Assembly (NCBI GenBank): GCA_037176885.1
Contig: JAWWNJ010000014.1
Location: forward strand, 2,356,001 to 2,420,000
DNA from: Favolaschia claudopus
Lineage: Eukaryota; Basidiomycota; Agaricomycetes; Agaricales; Mycenaceae
Reading direction: 5' to 3'
DNA: 64,000 bases
Under the pieces are notes generated by a model. It searched no databases and was not told the origin of the DNA. It saw only the letters and a list, made by a program, of their open reading frames with translations. The position numbers and the translations under genes are program-made. Of this stretch, positions 9,839 through 21,016 are shown piece after piece. The number at the start of each line of letters is the position of its first letter. The first letter of the stretch is position 1.

Positions 9839-11021
9839 CTATACAACATATCCGCAATCCCTGAACCACCCTTCGATGTTCTCTGGGGTCATCGTCTCAT
9901 GAGCAGCTTCCCACAGAGTTGCGATGGGGTCGCAACCATCACACCCTTCCATTGAGCTGAGAACACCGTCCCGGTTGCGGCGGATCCAATATTTCATGCA
10001 TGAAAACCCTTCTTCGCATGGATTGAAGTCGGGAGAGTATGGTGACAAATAAATGAGTCGACGCCCGCTGTAGATCAAATTCAGTTGGTTGGCAATCAAG
10101 AGGATATATCCTACGCACCGTCCCTCGACCATCTCATGAATCCCATCAAAATGATGAACACTTGCGTTGTCCATGACGAGAACAGAGTTGTCCTGTGGAA
10201 AGGGATTCATGCGGTCAAGGAGAACATCGAGATAGTTGCGGAACTCTACGGCGGTCCAGGATCGAGTCAACACATCAAAGTGAAGTATGCCATCGAGGCA
10301 AATTGCCGGAAGCACAGAATAACTATACATATCAGCAGGTACGAAGTACTGGCAAGAGCATAAACACATACCGGATGCCTCGGACAAAAAAATCATGCCG
10401 CCGCGCTCGCATTCCAATAGGGGCCCATGCCATCTGCCGCCGCGTTGTGTGTCGATTGCAAGCTGCTTCGTCTAGGAAGACCAGTCTTCGGGGTGGGTGT
10501 TGTCCAACTTCACATTGGAAACCAAGCCGTTTGTTTTCCTCGGCTTCGAGTGCAGTTCGAGATATCTAGGGATATACTCATGTCAGCGGCACGAAACTCC
10601 CAGCAATTTTACTTACATGAACCCGAACATAACCCATTCGCAAAAGGGCGTCACGTATGGTGGTTTTGGCGACGTCGAGTCCCGTGGCTTCGTACAAACA
10701 TTCCTGTAGCTCGAAAAGATAGATGTCGGGGGTTCTCGCAACAAGACCCTCAAGATACTTCTCAAAGGGTCAAATACGAAGAGTATTGAGAAGATCACAG
10801 ACCGCGACATCAAAAGATGTGAGAATGCGGGGTCGTCCGAGCTGCAGAGGAATTTGGACGTGGTCCCCAGTGGTCCGCCACGTTCGGATGATGCGGTAAA
10901 TGGTTCGCTCGCTGATGTTGGTAGCTGCAGCAATGTCTGGGACAGACATATGGGCCGACATTGTGGTGATGAGCTGTTTCTGCTCCTTAGGTATGTGGCG
11001 GCGGTTTCCTCGTCGTATCAT
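9839..11021 (-). CDS. Tc1-type DDE transposase, copy 1
   Basis: The start is the ATG at 11021 (MIRRGNRRHIPKEQKQ). An N-terminal HTH is visible (MSVPDIAAATNISERTIYRI). A frame stop after LLNTLRI falls inside a plausible 45-nt GT-AG intron, which joins SFDVA to YLEGLVARTPDIYLFELQEC. Further introns separate VRVH/ISRTA and the segment before YSVLPAICLDG, and one in-frame intron precedes GRRLIYLSPYSPDFNP. The catalytic triad of a DDE_3/Tc1 fold is visible: LVFLDEAACNRH, SVLVMDNASVHH and YSPDFNPCEEGF. Only a few residues differ from copy 2 (e.g. DGIHEMV versus DGIREMV). It would bind the TIRs of this element and cut and paste it at TA sites. Confidence 0.88.
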
Positions 11022-11169
11022 GGTGAGAGTGAGGAGAGTATTGGCGGGCAACGCTCGTCGTCATGATGGAGCTGAGCTGTAGCTAAAAATAATTATATGA
11101 CGGGTATGCCGGGAACTGCCGAACTCAGCTAGAAAATTGAGACTGTCTATCGTTTCCAAAATAGCTGTA

Positions 11170-12534
11170 AGGGCTTATGAATTATGTCTGTGGAGAGCCG
11201 AGAGAATTCAAGTTTTCAAGTTGCAAAAAAAGAGAGAGAAAAAGAGAGAAAAGAGAGAGACTCACCATGTATCTGAGACTCTGTTCCCCAAAGACAAGCT
11301 CTCCAGAGCGTCTGTAGCTCCCACAAAAGCGCCGGAAAATCTTGATTTCTATGCGACTTCTGAGAACGAGGATGGGCTTTTCCGTCTTCGGCTTGCCACG
11401 ACGCTACTACCGCTCAACGGGAAAGGGGAGAAAGGTGCGAAGTTGTGTGTGAAGCGTGTGGTATAAGATCCAGGCAGTTTCGTACAATAGGTAGCCAATA
11501 CATTTCGGTCAAGTCCTCTCCAGTCCTTCCCGAGGTTCTGTCCTCTAATTCATCGCTTGACCCCCTCGGATGTCGATAGAAATATCAGTATCTCAGTTCG
11601 AAGTCGAAGCTACTGTACCAATCTGTATGACTGAAACGCAAAATGGACCGTTACACCAATTCTCCCCGGAACAATAATTGGCGATGTCTAGGGAAGCTCA
11701 TTTTCCGGAACGTCCGCAGAACCTCAGGTCGATGAGCGGGTGGAGGTTCCAAGGACATCTCAGAATATCCCAGCATGCTCTGAGAATCTCAAGTGTCTAC
11801 CTCATGTTGTTAAACTTAAGCCTGTGGACTCGAGGGATGTTTGCATCTACAATAGATGGTTCTTTCGGAATACTATAAAATTTCCTCTTCAAAGGTTTCG
11901 AGGCTCGAGCAACCTGTATATATACTTACTTCCCCGCTCGCAGAAGAGACTTCGACTCCAAGAATTCCGGAGAAGAGGCGGTGTCAAATTTACACGATGT
12001 TGTCATGTTGATGTTTGTCAGTCTTGGCTGCCACGTCGTCGCTCTTGTCTTCTCCCCCCACCCTGTCTGCCCAATCCCCATGCTCGCCTCTTCAGAGGCT
12101 CTTTATCTTTGACCGCACACACATCAAGGTGCTTCAAGGCCAATGGCTGTCGCAAGTATGGTTCGAAGCAAGCTTTCGTCGAGGGCAAGAGAGCAAGAGT
12201 CAAGATTTCAAGTGCGCGAGATCTCAAGGCTGCGAAACCCCGGGGTCGCAAGCTCCAAACCCTCAAAAATCAAGATTGCAAGCTTCAGAAGCGCCCACCT
12301 CAAGCACCCAAGCACCTCAATATTGTCCTTTCAAGTCCTCTTCCCACTTCAAGCGCTCCCCTCCGTGTGTTCAAGACTCAAGTCCCTCCCCCACCTCGAG
12401 TCCCCTCCCCGCCCTGCCTCTCGTTTTATGCATTCACCTTCCTCCTCTCCTCCCATTCCTCTCTCCCCGCGCTCTGTCTTAGAATTGTAGTGTACTCGAG
12501 TGTACTTTGATTTTATGTACACACTTGAATTCAT

Positions 12535-12571
<37 letters not shown>

Positions 12572-13380
12572 TTCCGAATTAAAATTCATCATTTAATGGG
12601 AAGCCGGAACCGTCGTCAGCAAATCCGAAATATGTCCAGGAAAGCTCGAGCGCAGGATGTCAGTGTTATCCTTATTCCCGAGCTGATGGAATTTTCTATA
12701 TGCCGCCGTCATTGACATCCTTAAATTTTTGTCGCAAATTTATTTATTTTGTTATCGGGCCCGACAGCCCGATCGGGCGCAATAAGCATACGATAGGCGT
12801 CCTATATTGCCCGATAACCGCCCGACAGTGCCCGATCGGGATGCTATCAGGACGCTATCAGGACACTATATGTTTCGCGAACATAAGTAATTTGGTGAAC
12901 TTGTAATCGACATTTGGATGCCCTACCTGCAAGTGACTGCAAATTTTTGCCGTCGCAAAATCTTCAGCGCTACTGATCTTCGCCTGCTTGCAATAACATC
13001 GAGATGGTACGGGCAGGAACTCGGCAAAATTTGGGAGGACGAGGAAGGAAAAAAAAATATATTTCAAAGATACTGCTACACTCATTTCTTCAGTCCTTGT
13101 TCGTTCGAGGGGCCGGCGCCGACGATGAGTCCACTGGTTTGATTTGGCGTGAAGGCAGACCACACCCCCAACAATTTTGTGCGGCTGTCCCCTTCAACCC
13201 CTCTTGTGCGAATGAAGTACTACTAGGTAACTTACAGAACACGTACTATGCACATATACGACGCCGAGTGCCGTTCTGTGACGGAAGCGAAGGGACGTCG
13301 AATTCCGGCACACAGGGACCAAGCAAAGAACTATCAGAGTCTTGGCAACGACTCGGGGAAATATCGCCGTGAGCAGATGC
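11170..13380. other. Gene-free interval with low-complexity features
   Basis: A GAGAAA-rich purine tract lies at 11226-11261. A Ser/Pro-rich open stretch at 11740-12510 reads as compositional noise in all frames. A poly-T run of about 29 nt starts at 12537. A cluster of CCCGATCGGG-like palindromic words occupies 12760-12850. None of these defines a gene. Confidence 0.45.
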
Positions 13381-14260
13381 AGGACCTCTGACTATACGGT
13401 CGGACCCTAGATCCCGGTTCGGACAATAGAGAGGTTGCGCAAAAGCCATACGAGCCATCTGGTGGCTTTTGGCGTGTGCGCAGCCGATGGCTCCAATGGC
13501 TGCTGATCTTGGGCATTCTGTTCACAACTACATCAAAACCATCTGTGCTTATCTAGATAAAGCCCGGTAATGAACTGCGGACCTTCGTGACGGGCAATAC
13601 CCAGACAGTGAGGGAGAGACCACTCAAGCAGAGAAACTGTTGTTGATGCCATAAATTAACCGTGGATTCTGGTGATTTGAGGAAGCCCATGACAGCTACT
13701 ACACACTCTGCGGATATGTTGCATACAATATAGGTATGATGCTTAAACGTCCAAGAATTAGGAGCCATATGCTGCGCACACGCCCAAAGCCATCTGGTGG
13801 CTCGTATGGCTTTTGCGCAAACAGGTTAATTTCTCCGGGATTTGGCCCAAAATGCGACATCCGGTTCGGACAAAATCTCCCCTCCTGGCGGTGGGTGCCT
13901 ACATCCTGGTTCGGATAAAATGTCGGACATCAAGGGTTTATCGAGCAAATTTTTACCAGGAATTTCGGCCGATCCACGCTGGAACTGGCGAAATTGGCGA
14001 TTTCGACGCGTTTTGAGCTAGTTTGAACGATTTTCGACGATTTTTGATCAAGTCACGCAGAAAATTGCCGATTTGGGCACATTACGTCAGGCCCGGCTAG
14101 ATCCGGTTCGGACAATTTCTCGCCAAAACACCCAAAATCGGTTCTCCTCATTTTGGCCTGGCCGGGATCTAGCCTCCAAAGGGATTGTCAGAGGTCCTGC
14201 AGATGCGAACGTCGTTGTCCGAACCGGGATTAAGGGTCCGACCGTATAGTCAGAGGTCCT
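13381..14260. mobile_element. 880-bp MITE with 46-bp TIRs, hosting a nested MITE
   Basis: The 46-nt arm at 13381-13426 (AGGACCTCTGACTATACGGT ... GGTTCGGACAA) is repeated in inverse orientation at 14215-14260 with few mismatches. The interior has no gene but repeats the word CCGGTTCGGACAA near 13860 and 14100. No clear target duplication was found outside the arms. A second TA-flanked element at 13429-13826 lies directly inside the left arm. Confidence 0.75.
13429..13826. mobile_element. Nested TA-flanked MITE (GAGAGGTTGCGC family)
   Basis: Left arm GAGAGGTTGCGCAAAAGCCA and an inverse right arm (TGGCTTTTGCGCAAAC) enclose about 400 bp; the motif CATACGAGCCA followed by the CCATCTGG-type palindrome is shared by both arms. 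TA lies just outside each proposed end (13427-13428, 13827-13828). The termini resemble those at 17388-17575 and 63010-63208, suggesting one family. The right end is less well matched than the left. Confidence 0.6.
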
Positions 14261-14784
14261 TCCGTCACACGTTCTGGCTGCTGGCTCAGCAACCTCAAGT
14301 CTCTCTAGGAAGCCATATTTTACGACTCGTGATTTGGGACAAAAATATTGCATACGAGCTATGGGACCCGTGCCTTCGCCACTCAGGGCCCCTGTAACCG
14401 TGTTGACCTACACTCATTTGCTGCTTCCAAGGCCGACGGCGCCGCACTGCCGCTCGCTGCACTCGCCGGCGCGCGTCGCCGCGGGGATTCTCAGGTTTTG
14501 AAAGTCACGGGGTAAAATTCCCTTTCTTGGAGCTGAGGCTGTGCTCTTCTTCTTTTCATGTATAGGATTGAGCACAAATCACCTGAGGCAATAGCTGGAT
14601 AAAGCTGCGCCGCCAGCTGCGAATGTGGCTGCACGGTGGATCTATTAGTGATCAAATGTGGCCCTGTCATCTGTCTACCACTTTGTTCGACGCTATTGTT
14701 TTCTGCGGCCACTGTACATTCATGGGATCAATTGAGGGCTGTTGTATCCCAAATCTCTAAACAAGCACTGGGTGGCACATACAG
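14261..14784. other. Gene-free spacer
   Basis: A GC-rich patch (14430-14490) with GGCGCCGCACTGCCGCTCG recurs in nearly the same form near 52560, pointing to a dispersed repeat. No gene was seen. Confidence 0.4.
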
Positions 14785-16398
14785 TTAGGCATAGTAATGG
14801 ATCAAGACCGTCCCCCCCACTGTGACGGCAACAACGGCCCCGTTTCGCGCCAACCTCATGCAGCTCCAATTCTTTTTCCGAGACAGCACCCACCGTGACC
14901 TCGCGCGCCGTTTTCCCGTCCTCCCTGACAGGGCGTCTACAATAGCAGAGCCGGCGTTAGGGTCTGAGCTTGCCAGCAACTGCCCGGCGTTGAGGCAATT
15001 AATAGCCCGCATACGAAATCTGTGGAGCGGATAACTGCGCTGAAGAAGCAAGAGCAGAAGGGTGGATAGAGGTTTGAAGCTTGCAAGGAAGTTTGAATGC
15101 CGGTAGCAAACAGTAAATTACGACGGCTTGGGTTCGGAGCTGGCCCATGACGAGGTCGGTGGCTCTACGCAGCATGGAGCTGTGGGATCGAGTAGGCTTG
15201 TGGGCATACACGCCTACCCTGTATGCGTCGCGGTATAACAGACTAGGATACACCCACAGCTTGGTATAAGTGCCTTCGTCCAGAGCATCTTGACCATTTG
15301 TCAGAGGTTCAAGCTTTGCGAAAGGGATGTCGGGGAAGGGAATCGTTTGGAAGTGCGTGTCAAGAAACTGGAACCCCTCCCACATCAAGTCCAGATCAGG
15401 GGGGGAGGTAATTGCCAGGTAAGTGTGAAACGGTTTTTCGTCTTTGGTATAGAGGGCTACAAGATGGTTGGGGGTCAATTTGGTTTTGACCTGCAAGGAA
15501 GGCGGTCAGAGTCTTGACGCAAGACAAAACCCAATCGCATCAGCTTACAGCCGTATACGGATAACTCATGTAATCCAACCTCAGACACTTCTCCCGTCGC
15601 CAATTAATAAGGACGACTTCCGTCTGGTTGACATGGTAGGGAATGAAAGCAAATACAAGCAGCTCTTCCACAAGGCCAGGCTCTCTGCACGAGCCTCTCC
15701 CCGTGAACGCTAAGCTGAATACCTCGTTGACCTGATCATTCAGAAGATCAACCTCTTGAATGGTTAGACGGTCACTTGCGCATCAGGTTAGCACCGAACA
15801 TTTTGTGGGCAAATCGGACCTACGAGGATGGGCTGGTAGCGGGAACAAGAAGTACTCGAAGGATTTGTCCGCCTGCGAGCAGCTCAATGGACCAGAGGGT
15901 GCGCTCGTAGTCGACAGGACAGCAGTAAATTTTACGGCCCGTGTCAACATGGTGTATTTGAAGTGAGTTCAAGGTGCATAACCCTATATATTGCCCTCCT
16001 CCTAGAAGATGCAAATCGATAATTTCTTCTACTGGCTGTGAAACGAGGAAGCTTAATTGGCGTGCCGGCTGGCTCAAAGGAAATGTGAACAGCCAGGACT
16101 TGGGACCCCCAACCGCGCATTTGACTAGCTGGATGAGCTCATCGGTTGAGACACTGAGGCGATCGATCGGAGGGAGGTCGAGTAACCCATTGAATGCGAG
16201 ATTATCCAAGATGTCTAGCCAGAGCTGTTTTGTCATTGTAATGACTCGGAGGCCTCTGCTTGCCTGTTTATCGACACTCAGCAGCTGATACTGTAGCGGG
16301 AAAGGAAATCACCAAACCCTGGAGAGAGAAACAGTAGCATGAACCCCACATAGAGCCAAAACTTGCAAGATAATGTCGGGACCAAGATCCTCCAGCAT
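14785..16398 (-). CDS. F-box-like host protein, multi-exon
   Basis: The N-terminus MLEDLGPDIILQVLALCGVH (start at 16398, or 9 nt upstream) matches the opening helices of an F-box. After a short intron it continues RVITMTKQLWLDILDNLAFN and LSVSTDELIQLVKCAVGGPK, a layout I recognise from agaricomycete F-box proteins with a degenerate beta-propeller-like body. Further exons give DLHLLGGGQYIGLCTLNSLQ, a segment LTIQEVDLLNDQVNEVFSLAF, then after a GTAAGC...CTTGCAG intron (about 15490-15550) KTKLTPNHLVALYTKDEKPF. The C-terminus GAVVAVTVGGTVLIHYYA ends at 14785 and probably needs one more splice near 15000-15050. Exon boundaries are approximate. F-box proteins recruit substrates to SCF ubiquitin ligases; the substrate cannot be inferred. 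It is flanked on both sides by MITEs and looks like one of the few host genes here. Confidence 0.62.
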
Positions 16399-16409
16399 CG
16401 CGACCATAA

Positions 16410-17385
16410 GTGCAGTGGGTACAGTCGCAAACCCCGAAGCGAAACGTTTAGCTTTTGCGCTTGATTGTGGGTGAACTAGGAAGCGGAAATGGGTGGCGTT
16501 TGTTGTAGACTTATAGTTTACTCTCCTGGCTACCACTTACAATCAAGGATCGAGTGAATCGACTATGTTTTGATTGAGAACGAGGGCAATGTATGGGGCG
16601 AGTCAAATATCGCCAAATAACGTGATAGCGAAACACTTCAAAACACAACAAATTGAGCCATTCTTGCGCAAATCGACCAGTTTGTTCAATACTTTCGATG
16701 AAATCTGCCTCAAAATGACTTTCTATATTACTACTGTATGTCACCGGCCACAATTCCAGAGCAAAAAATAATATTTTGCATTGGTGCATCTGCCGGCGTA
16801 AACAAAGCCGAAACAAACAAGGCCATTGCCGGCGGCGAGAGGACTTTTGACCCACTTTCTTTTGTGGTTGGGTGCTCCGATAGTGGGGTGCCTGCATGCA
16901 AAGATTTGGCCCCGGGGGAAAGCGTTAACCCTGTATTCGGCGAGTGTTTCGCTTACTAGTGCCGTTTCGCTTCGGGGTTTGCTACTGTACACCATTAAAA
17001 GTGATGGTGTACCCGTGGGAGACTTTTGGACTCCGGGAGGCCCCGCTCGGTGGCACTGCCTTGTAGGCAGACATCTGCTATGCCTTAGGCGTCACATCAG
17101 GTCACTTCCTCGGAGATCATTCCGCTCTCCGAGCTGTCAATTCGTAACCATCCTCCAACCCTCTGTCGTCAACGCCGGCCGCTCTGCCCTCATCGTGCTC
17201 GACAGTGGCGGCCCGTCCATTTTTTCATTTCACCAGCGCTTTACCTGCCAGCTCTGCGCATAAGTAGCCTCATATCAAGCTCGCAAACCGGGATAAAAAA
17301 GATTTTTTATTTCTTTTGCTAATTATGTAGCATCTGCTGTATCCGACATTGACACGTGACAACGCCGTGGATGATCGTCATTGAT
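16410..17385. other. Gene-free interval
   Basis: Open frames here show no family motif. The interval ends at a TA-flanked MITE. Confidence 0.4.
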
Positions 17386-17387
17386 TA

Positions 17388-17575
17388 GAGAGTTTGCGGT
17401 AGCCACTGGTGGCTATTTTTTCTCGAGACTGGATGGCCGCCTCACGGCATACGAGCCACTATGTGTGGGACCCATGATGGATGGGATAAAATAGTGGCTA
17501 CTTTGGGCCCGAGACCCAAACAACCGTCCCGCTCCAGGCCGCACAAGAGCCACCAGTGGCTCACCGCAACCTCTC
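17388..17575. mobile_element. 188-bp TA-flanked MITE (GAGAGGTTGCGG family)
   Basis: The left arm GAGAGTTTGCGGTAGCCACT and the inverse of the right arm GAGAGGTTGCGGTGAGCCAC differ by two small changes, and both continue into GGTGGCT. TA flanks the element (17386-17387, 17576-17577). Its right edge touches the B2 repeat of YR retroelement 2. Confidence 0.78.
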
Positions 17576-17676
17576 TAATCGTCTTCGTCGCGTTGATGCG
17601 GGACCGTGAGGTAGGCAAAGACAGCCGCGATCGGCTTGGAATAAGATAGGTGGACGACGCGAGGCGCCGTAATGGC
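17575..17676 (-). repeat. B2 split direct repeat (3' end of YR retroelement 2)
   Basis: 102 bp identical to B1. About 54 bp separate it from A2. The outer edge CTAAT coincides with the right end of the 17388-17575 MITE. Confidence 0.9.
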
Positions 17677-17730
17677 ATACAGCAGTAGTAACTACAGACT
17701 AGGAGTGGGTGAATACTAGTATTGGGTGGG

Positions 17731-18136
17731 TAATCGCAAAGAGATGGAACTATTAAGACGAAGAGAGAATGAGTCAATGTAAGAAATACGGAAAGAGATA
17801 CAGTACTGACCTGGCGAGACGAAGAGAGAACAGATCTCCATCTCGTCTCGCCAGGTTCATGTATTCAGCGAATGTCTCAGAAACAAGAGCTGAGTTTTGA
17901 TGGCAAAACCCTGCTTTCGGCCACGGAGGCGAGGGTCAGCGCTGTAAGGCAGCGTGAAGAAATTTGCTTACCCGAGCGACTATGACTACTTCCGACCCGA
18001 GGGGTGAGTCAAGTCGTGTATCCCACTTGCGACCTAGGAGGTGGGGATACTGGGTAAGCCGAGGGAGCAAGGTGAGTCTGCTGAGACTTGCCTCAATGAT
18101 TAGACTCGAGTAAATCAATATTTAAACCCGACTAAT
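17731..18136 (-). repeat. A2 split direct repeat
   Basis: 406 bp, near-identical to A1. It overlaps B1 by the core CTAAT at 18132-18136, the expected site of recombinase-mediated circle joining. Confidence 0.9.
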
Positions 18137-18233
18137 CGTCTTCGTCGCGTTGATGCGGGACCGTGAGGTAGGCAAAGACAGCCGCGATCGGCTTGGAATA
18201 AGATAGGTGGACGACGCGAGGCGCCGTAATGGC
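18132..18233 (-). repeat. B1 split direct repeat
   Basis: 102 bp identical by eye to 17575-17676. It starts CTAATCGTCTTCGTCGCG on the plus strand and lies between the recombinase stop region and A2. Confidence 0.92.
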
Positions 18234-18290
18234 TAAGAAGGGTAATAGGAGGAAAGGAAGATGATATTTAGATGGTAGGAGCTCGTGTCG

Positions 18291-19262
18291 TCAATTGCGA
18301 GCATGGAGCATTGCTTGTAGAAGCGCGGGATGTTTCCGGATGTAGATCTGGAAGGTGTTCGAGGCCCAACGACCGGCAGCTTGAATGATATGAGGGGCTG
18401 CTCCATCCTCAGCGAGAGCCGTTGCACCCCCTGCGCGCATCGATTGGCCAGCGATTTGAGTGTCAGAGAAGATGTGTCGAAGTCTTCTCATGAACCAAGC
18501 CCTTGTAGGAACCTTCCCGTCGCTGCGAAGCCACAGGAATGGGTTGAGGGGTTGTAAATGGTCGCGAGAGGCAAGATATCGTTGGAAAAATTTGCGGGCG
18601 TCAGTATCCGTGATGATGACACGATTGCCTTCGAAAGTGGAGTCGGCCTTGTGCGCGGGGAGCCAGAACTCGTAGATGGTGGGAGAGACAGTAGCAGAAC
18701 TGCGAAGGCTGAATTTTCGAGGATTGCGGAGCTTAGGATTGTCTGGCATGGTAACTTCTCCAAGACGTAGGAGGGCGCGGAAACCAGTGAGGAGTTGGGA
18801 GAGGAAGAGAAGATCATCGTGGGAGGGAGAAGGAGGTAATGCGGCGATGGCTTCCCGCAGATTGTCGCGAGATAAGGGTAATTTCCGTCGAACGGCGGTG
18901 CCTCTCAATCTCTTGCAACCCTGCAAGGTGCGTGCAACAAGCATGGATTTCCGGATGTTACGGACATCAGGGAAATGAGGCTCTAATTCGTTACAAATCC
19001 CAGAGAGGTACGAGTCGACGGAGCGAGGGTTGATGTGATGGGACATGAAGACCACGAAAAAGCTGAGTGTATCGGGAGTGGGTTCCACGGAAAAATTGTG
19101 AAGGCGACAGAATTCGATGTAGGAGTTGAGGGCGGAGCCGTATGTTTGAGCAGAGGAAGTGTCGATAGCGGCACCGAGAGCAATGGCACGTTTGTGCACT
19201 AATTGCTCCAAGGTCCAGGCCTCCCGCTGAGGTTGTCTGAACCTGACGCGTGAATGTATCAT
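18291..19262 (-). CDS. Tyrosine recombinase of YR retroelement 2 (intact frame)
   Basis: A 323-residue uninterrupted frame. N-terminal SAM-like domain: SSAQTYGSALNSYIEFCRLH and DTLSFFVVFMSHHINPRSV. Catalytic residues of the phage-integrase fold: Arg in ALLRLGEV (~166), Lys in PAHKADS (~205), Arg in GQSMRAGGAT (~276), GRW (297-299) and the nucleophile Tyr in FQIYIRK (~307). The usual His of the HxxR box is Gln here (QSMR). The start ATG overlaps the RT stop as ATGA (19259-19262), which suggests translation by termination-reinitiation. The protein would recombine the circular cDNA into the genome at a CTAAT-like core. Confidence 0.9.
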   Translation of the reverse strand: MIHSRVRFRQPQREAWTLEQLVHKRAIALGAAIDTSSAQTYGSALNSYIEFCRLHNFSVEPTPDTLSFFVVFMSHHINPRSVDSYLSGICNELEPHFPDVRNIRKSMLVARTLQGCKRLRGTAVRRKLPLSRDNLREAIAALPPSPSHDDLLFLSQLLTGFRALLRLGEVTMPDNPKLRNPRKFSLRSSATVSPTIYEFWLPAHKADSTFEGNRVIITDTDARKFFQRYLASRDHLQPLNPFLWLRSDGKVPTRAWFMRRLRHIFSDTQIAGQSMRAGGATALAEDGAAPHIIQAAGRWASNTFQIYIRKHPALLQAMLHARN

Positions 19263-20912
19263 AATCTCGCAGCCCCCAGCGCTTCTCGAGGGGGTTGAAA
19301 AGGTTGAATGTGTAGGCCAGGGGCAGCCGCCATCGCACCTCTGAATTTGGCACGAGAAATGGCATCCGCAACCTCATTCTCAACTCCAGGGACATGCAAG
19401 ACACGGAGATCGACACGGTGCACCAGGAGGTCGTCGACGGCTGTGCGGAGTAACATATTGTAAGCTGGAATTGCACTCAGGGAATTAAAGATGTCGACGG
19501 TGTTTTGGTTGTCCGTGAAAATTGTCAGGCGGTGTTTCTGACGATTTGAGGAAGGAGCGATGAAGGTACAGAACCATCGCAAGGCAGAGACCACGCACAA
19601 TGCCTCGAAGAAGAAAATTGTGTCGCTGGGTGGTTCGAGGGGAACAGGAGCAAAGAAACCCAGCAGACGCTCGGGATCCCAAAACCCCATACCACCAAGC
19701 GAAGCGTCGCAGAACAGGGTTGAGTGGGCCTCTGTAAGAGGGTTCCAATCCAGCGCCTCGAAAAGAAGAACACCCTCAGACTCTCTCAAATGTCGTAGAA
19801 ACCACAGTAAGTCGCACTTGATAGCAGTGTTGATGTAGATCGGAGCATGCTGTTGTGTTTTGCCGGACATTTTGTCGTAGACATTGGAGAGCGCGGGACG
19901 AAGGAGGAAAAACATGTTGAATGACCAATTCATCCAACCTGTGAGACATTGGAACTCGCGCAACGTACGACGCCGAGAAGGGGTATCAATGAACTGTTGA
20001 ACCCAATTCTCGAGGTCGGCCTTGGAGTCGGGAGGTAATGTAGCGGTCATCGCGTTTGGATCGATCTCGAAACCAATGATAGGGAGAGAGAGACCGTGGA
20101 GTTGTTTCTTCTCTTTGTGCGGAATACCAAGGAAGTCCCAAAGGTAGAGTGGCTTGACTTGCTTGGCTGGCATCATTTTGTTGTACGGACGGTAGAGCAA
20201 CAGATTCGATTCCAGTTCCCAACCGAAATTGTCGTCAACGTATGCGAAGATGTCTTCGAGGTACTTGACAAACAAAGCAATCCAAACAACCAGACCCATC
20301 AACGACACCCAGATGCGCGGCGAACCGCAGTTTCCAAACGTGCAGCACCAGTCAACATTACGCTGAACAGGACCGCCGGTCGTCCCAGCACGAACTTCAG
20401 CTTTGGTGGGTGAGTTGGAGGTCGCCACTTGTTTTATCTGCATTAATGGATGAACGGGGAGTAGGCGGAAAGCCTCCAAAACGTCCGACTTCCAGACGAC
20501 TAGGCGGGCATCAGGGTGCTCCCGGCGAAACCTCAATAACGCAGGGATGAATTGTTGCATCGTATCCATCCTTGGGCCCTTGGTCTTCGGTTACCATCGT
20601 GTTGGGCGAAAAAAGGCCGCAACTCTGGTGGGATACTAGCCGGAGGTCATCGGAATGTGGTTTAGGCACAGCGAGGATAGGTGTGGAATACATTCCGGGC
20701 AGCAAGTCGGGTCCGAAGGTGCGAGAGAATCTGTTCTTTTGCACCTCAACGTCCCGCTGATTGTTGATAAAATTCCTTTCCCTATCGCCAGCTGGCGGAG
20801 CCCAGGAATTATCCCAGGTTGACGGATAGCCCTCAGCATGTTGTGTATCTATCCAAGGCCAAAACCCATTGCGCAAACCCCACAACACCGAGCGGACAAA
20901 GGCCTCGTTCAC
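19259..20912 (-). pseudogene. Reverse transcriptase-RNase H of YR retroelement 2 (frameshifted)
   Basis: The first frame (to about 20570) gives AFVRSVLWGLRNGFWPWIDT and MYSTPILAVPKPHSDDLRLV, a conserved N-terminal part of YR-element RTs. The frame then shifts by one nucleotide near 20570-20590 (EDQGPK to MDTMQQFIPALLRF). The second frame continues with VVWKSDVLEAFRLLPVHP, the active-site box FAYVDDNFG, then RNase H with LFCDASLGGMG, FFEALCVVSAL, IFTDNQNTVD and NEVADAISR, ending by ATGA overlap with the recombinase. An in-frame stop sits at 20919-20921 just upstream, where the sequence also stops resembling an RT N-terminus, consistent with an insertion boundary there. The frameshift most likely inactivates it, although programmed shifting cannot be excluded from sequence alone. 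Confidence 0.82.
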
Positions 20913-21016
20913 TAAACGCTATCCCCCCAACACCTGTGCCCCACGTGACCCGCGGATCAACCTTCCGAGATGGATTCCACGCTGTCAGAGACTTCCGCCG
21001 TCATCGACAAGTCCGT

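Larger units (their letters stand above)
6744..11167. mobile_element. Tc1-like transposon with accessory gene, copy 1
   Basis: Both ends carry a ~49-nt terminal inverted repeat starting CAGCTATTTTGGAAACGATA (6744-6792 and 11119-11167, two mismatches seen by eye). A TA dinucleotide flanks each side (6742-6743 and 11168-11169). Inside are, left to right, a pogo-type transposase remnant (7257-7998, plus), an accessory gene of unknown function (8206-9686, plus) and a Tc1-type transposase (9839-11021, minus, convergent with the accessory gene). A second copy at 47789-51014 is inverted, nearly identical in the shared parts and lacks the 1.2-kb pogo segment. At 4.4 kb it is much larger than a standard Tc1 element (about 1.3-2 kb). 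Confidence 0.88.

Noticed and set aside
19259..20569. Programmed frameshift in RT of retroelement 2
   Set aside because: No obvious slippery site with a downstream structure was recognised near 20570-20590, and the upstream frame also meets a stop at 20919-20921, so decay is simpler.
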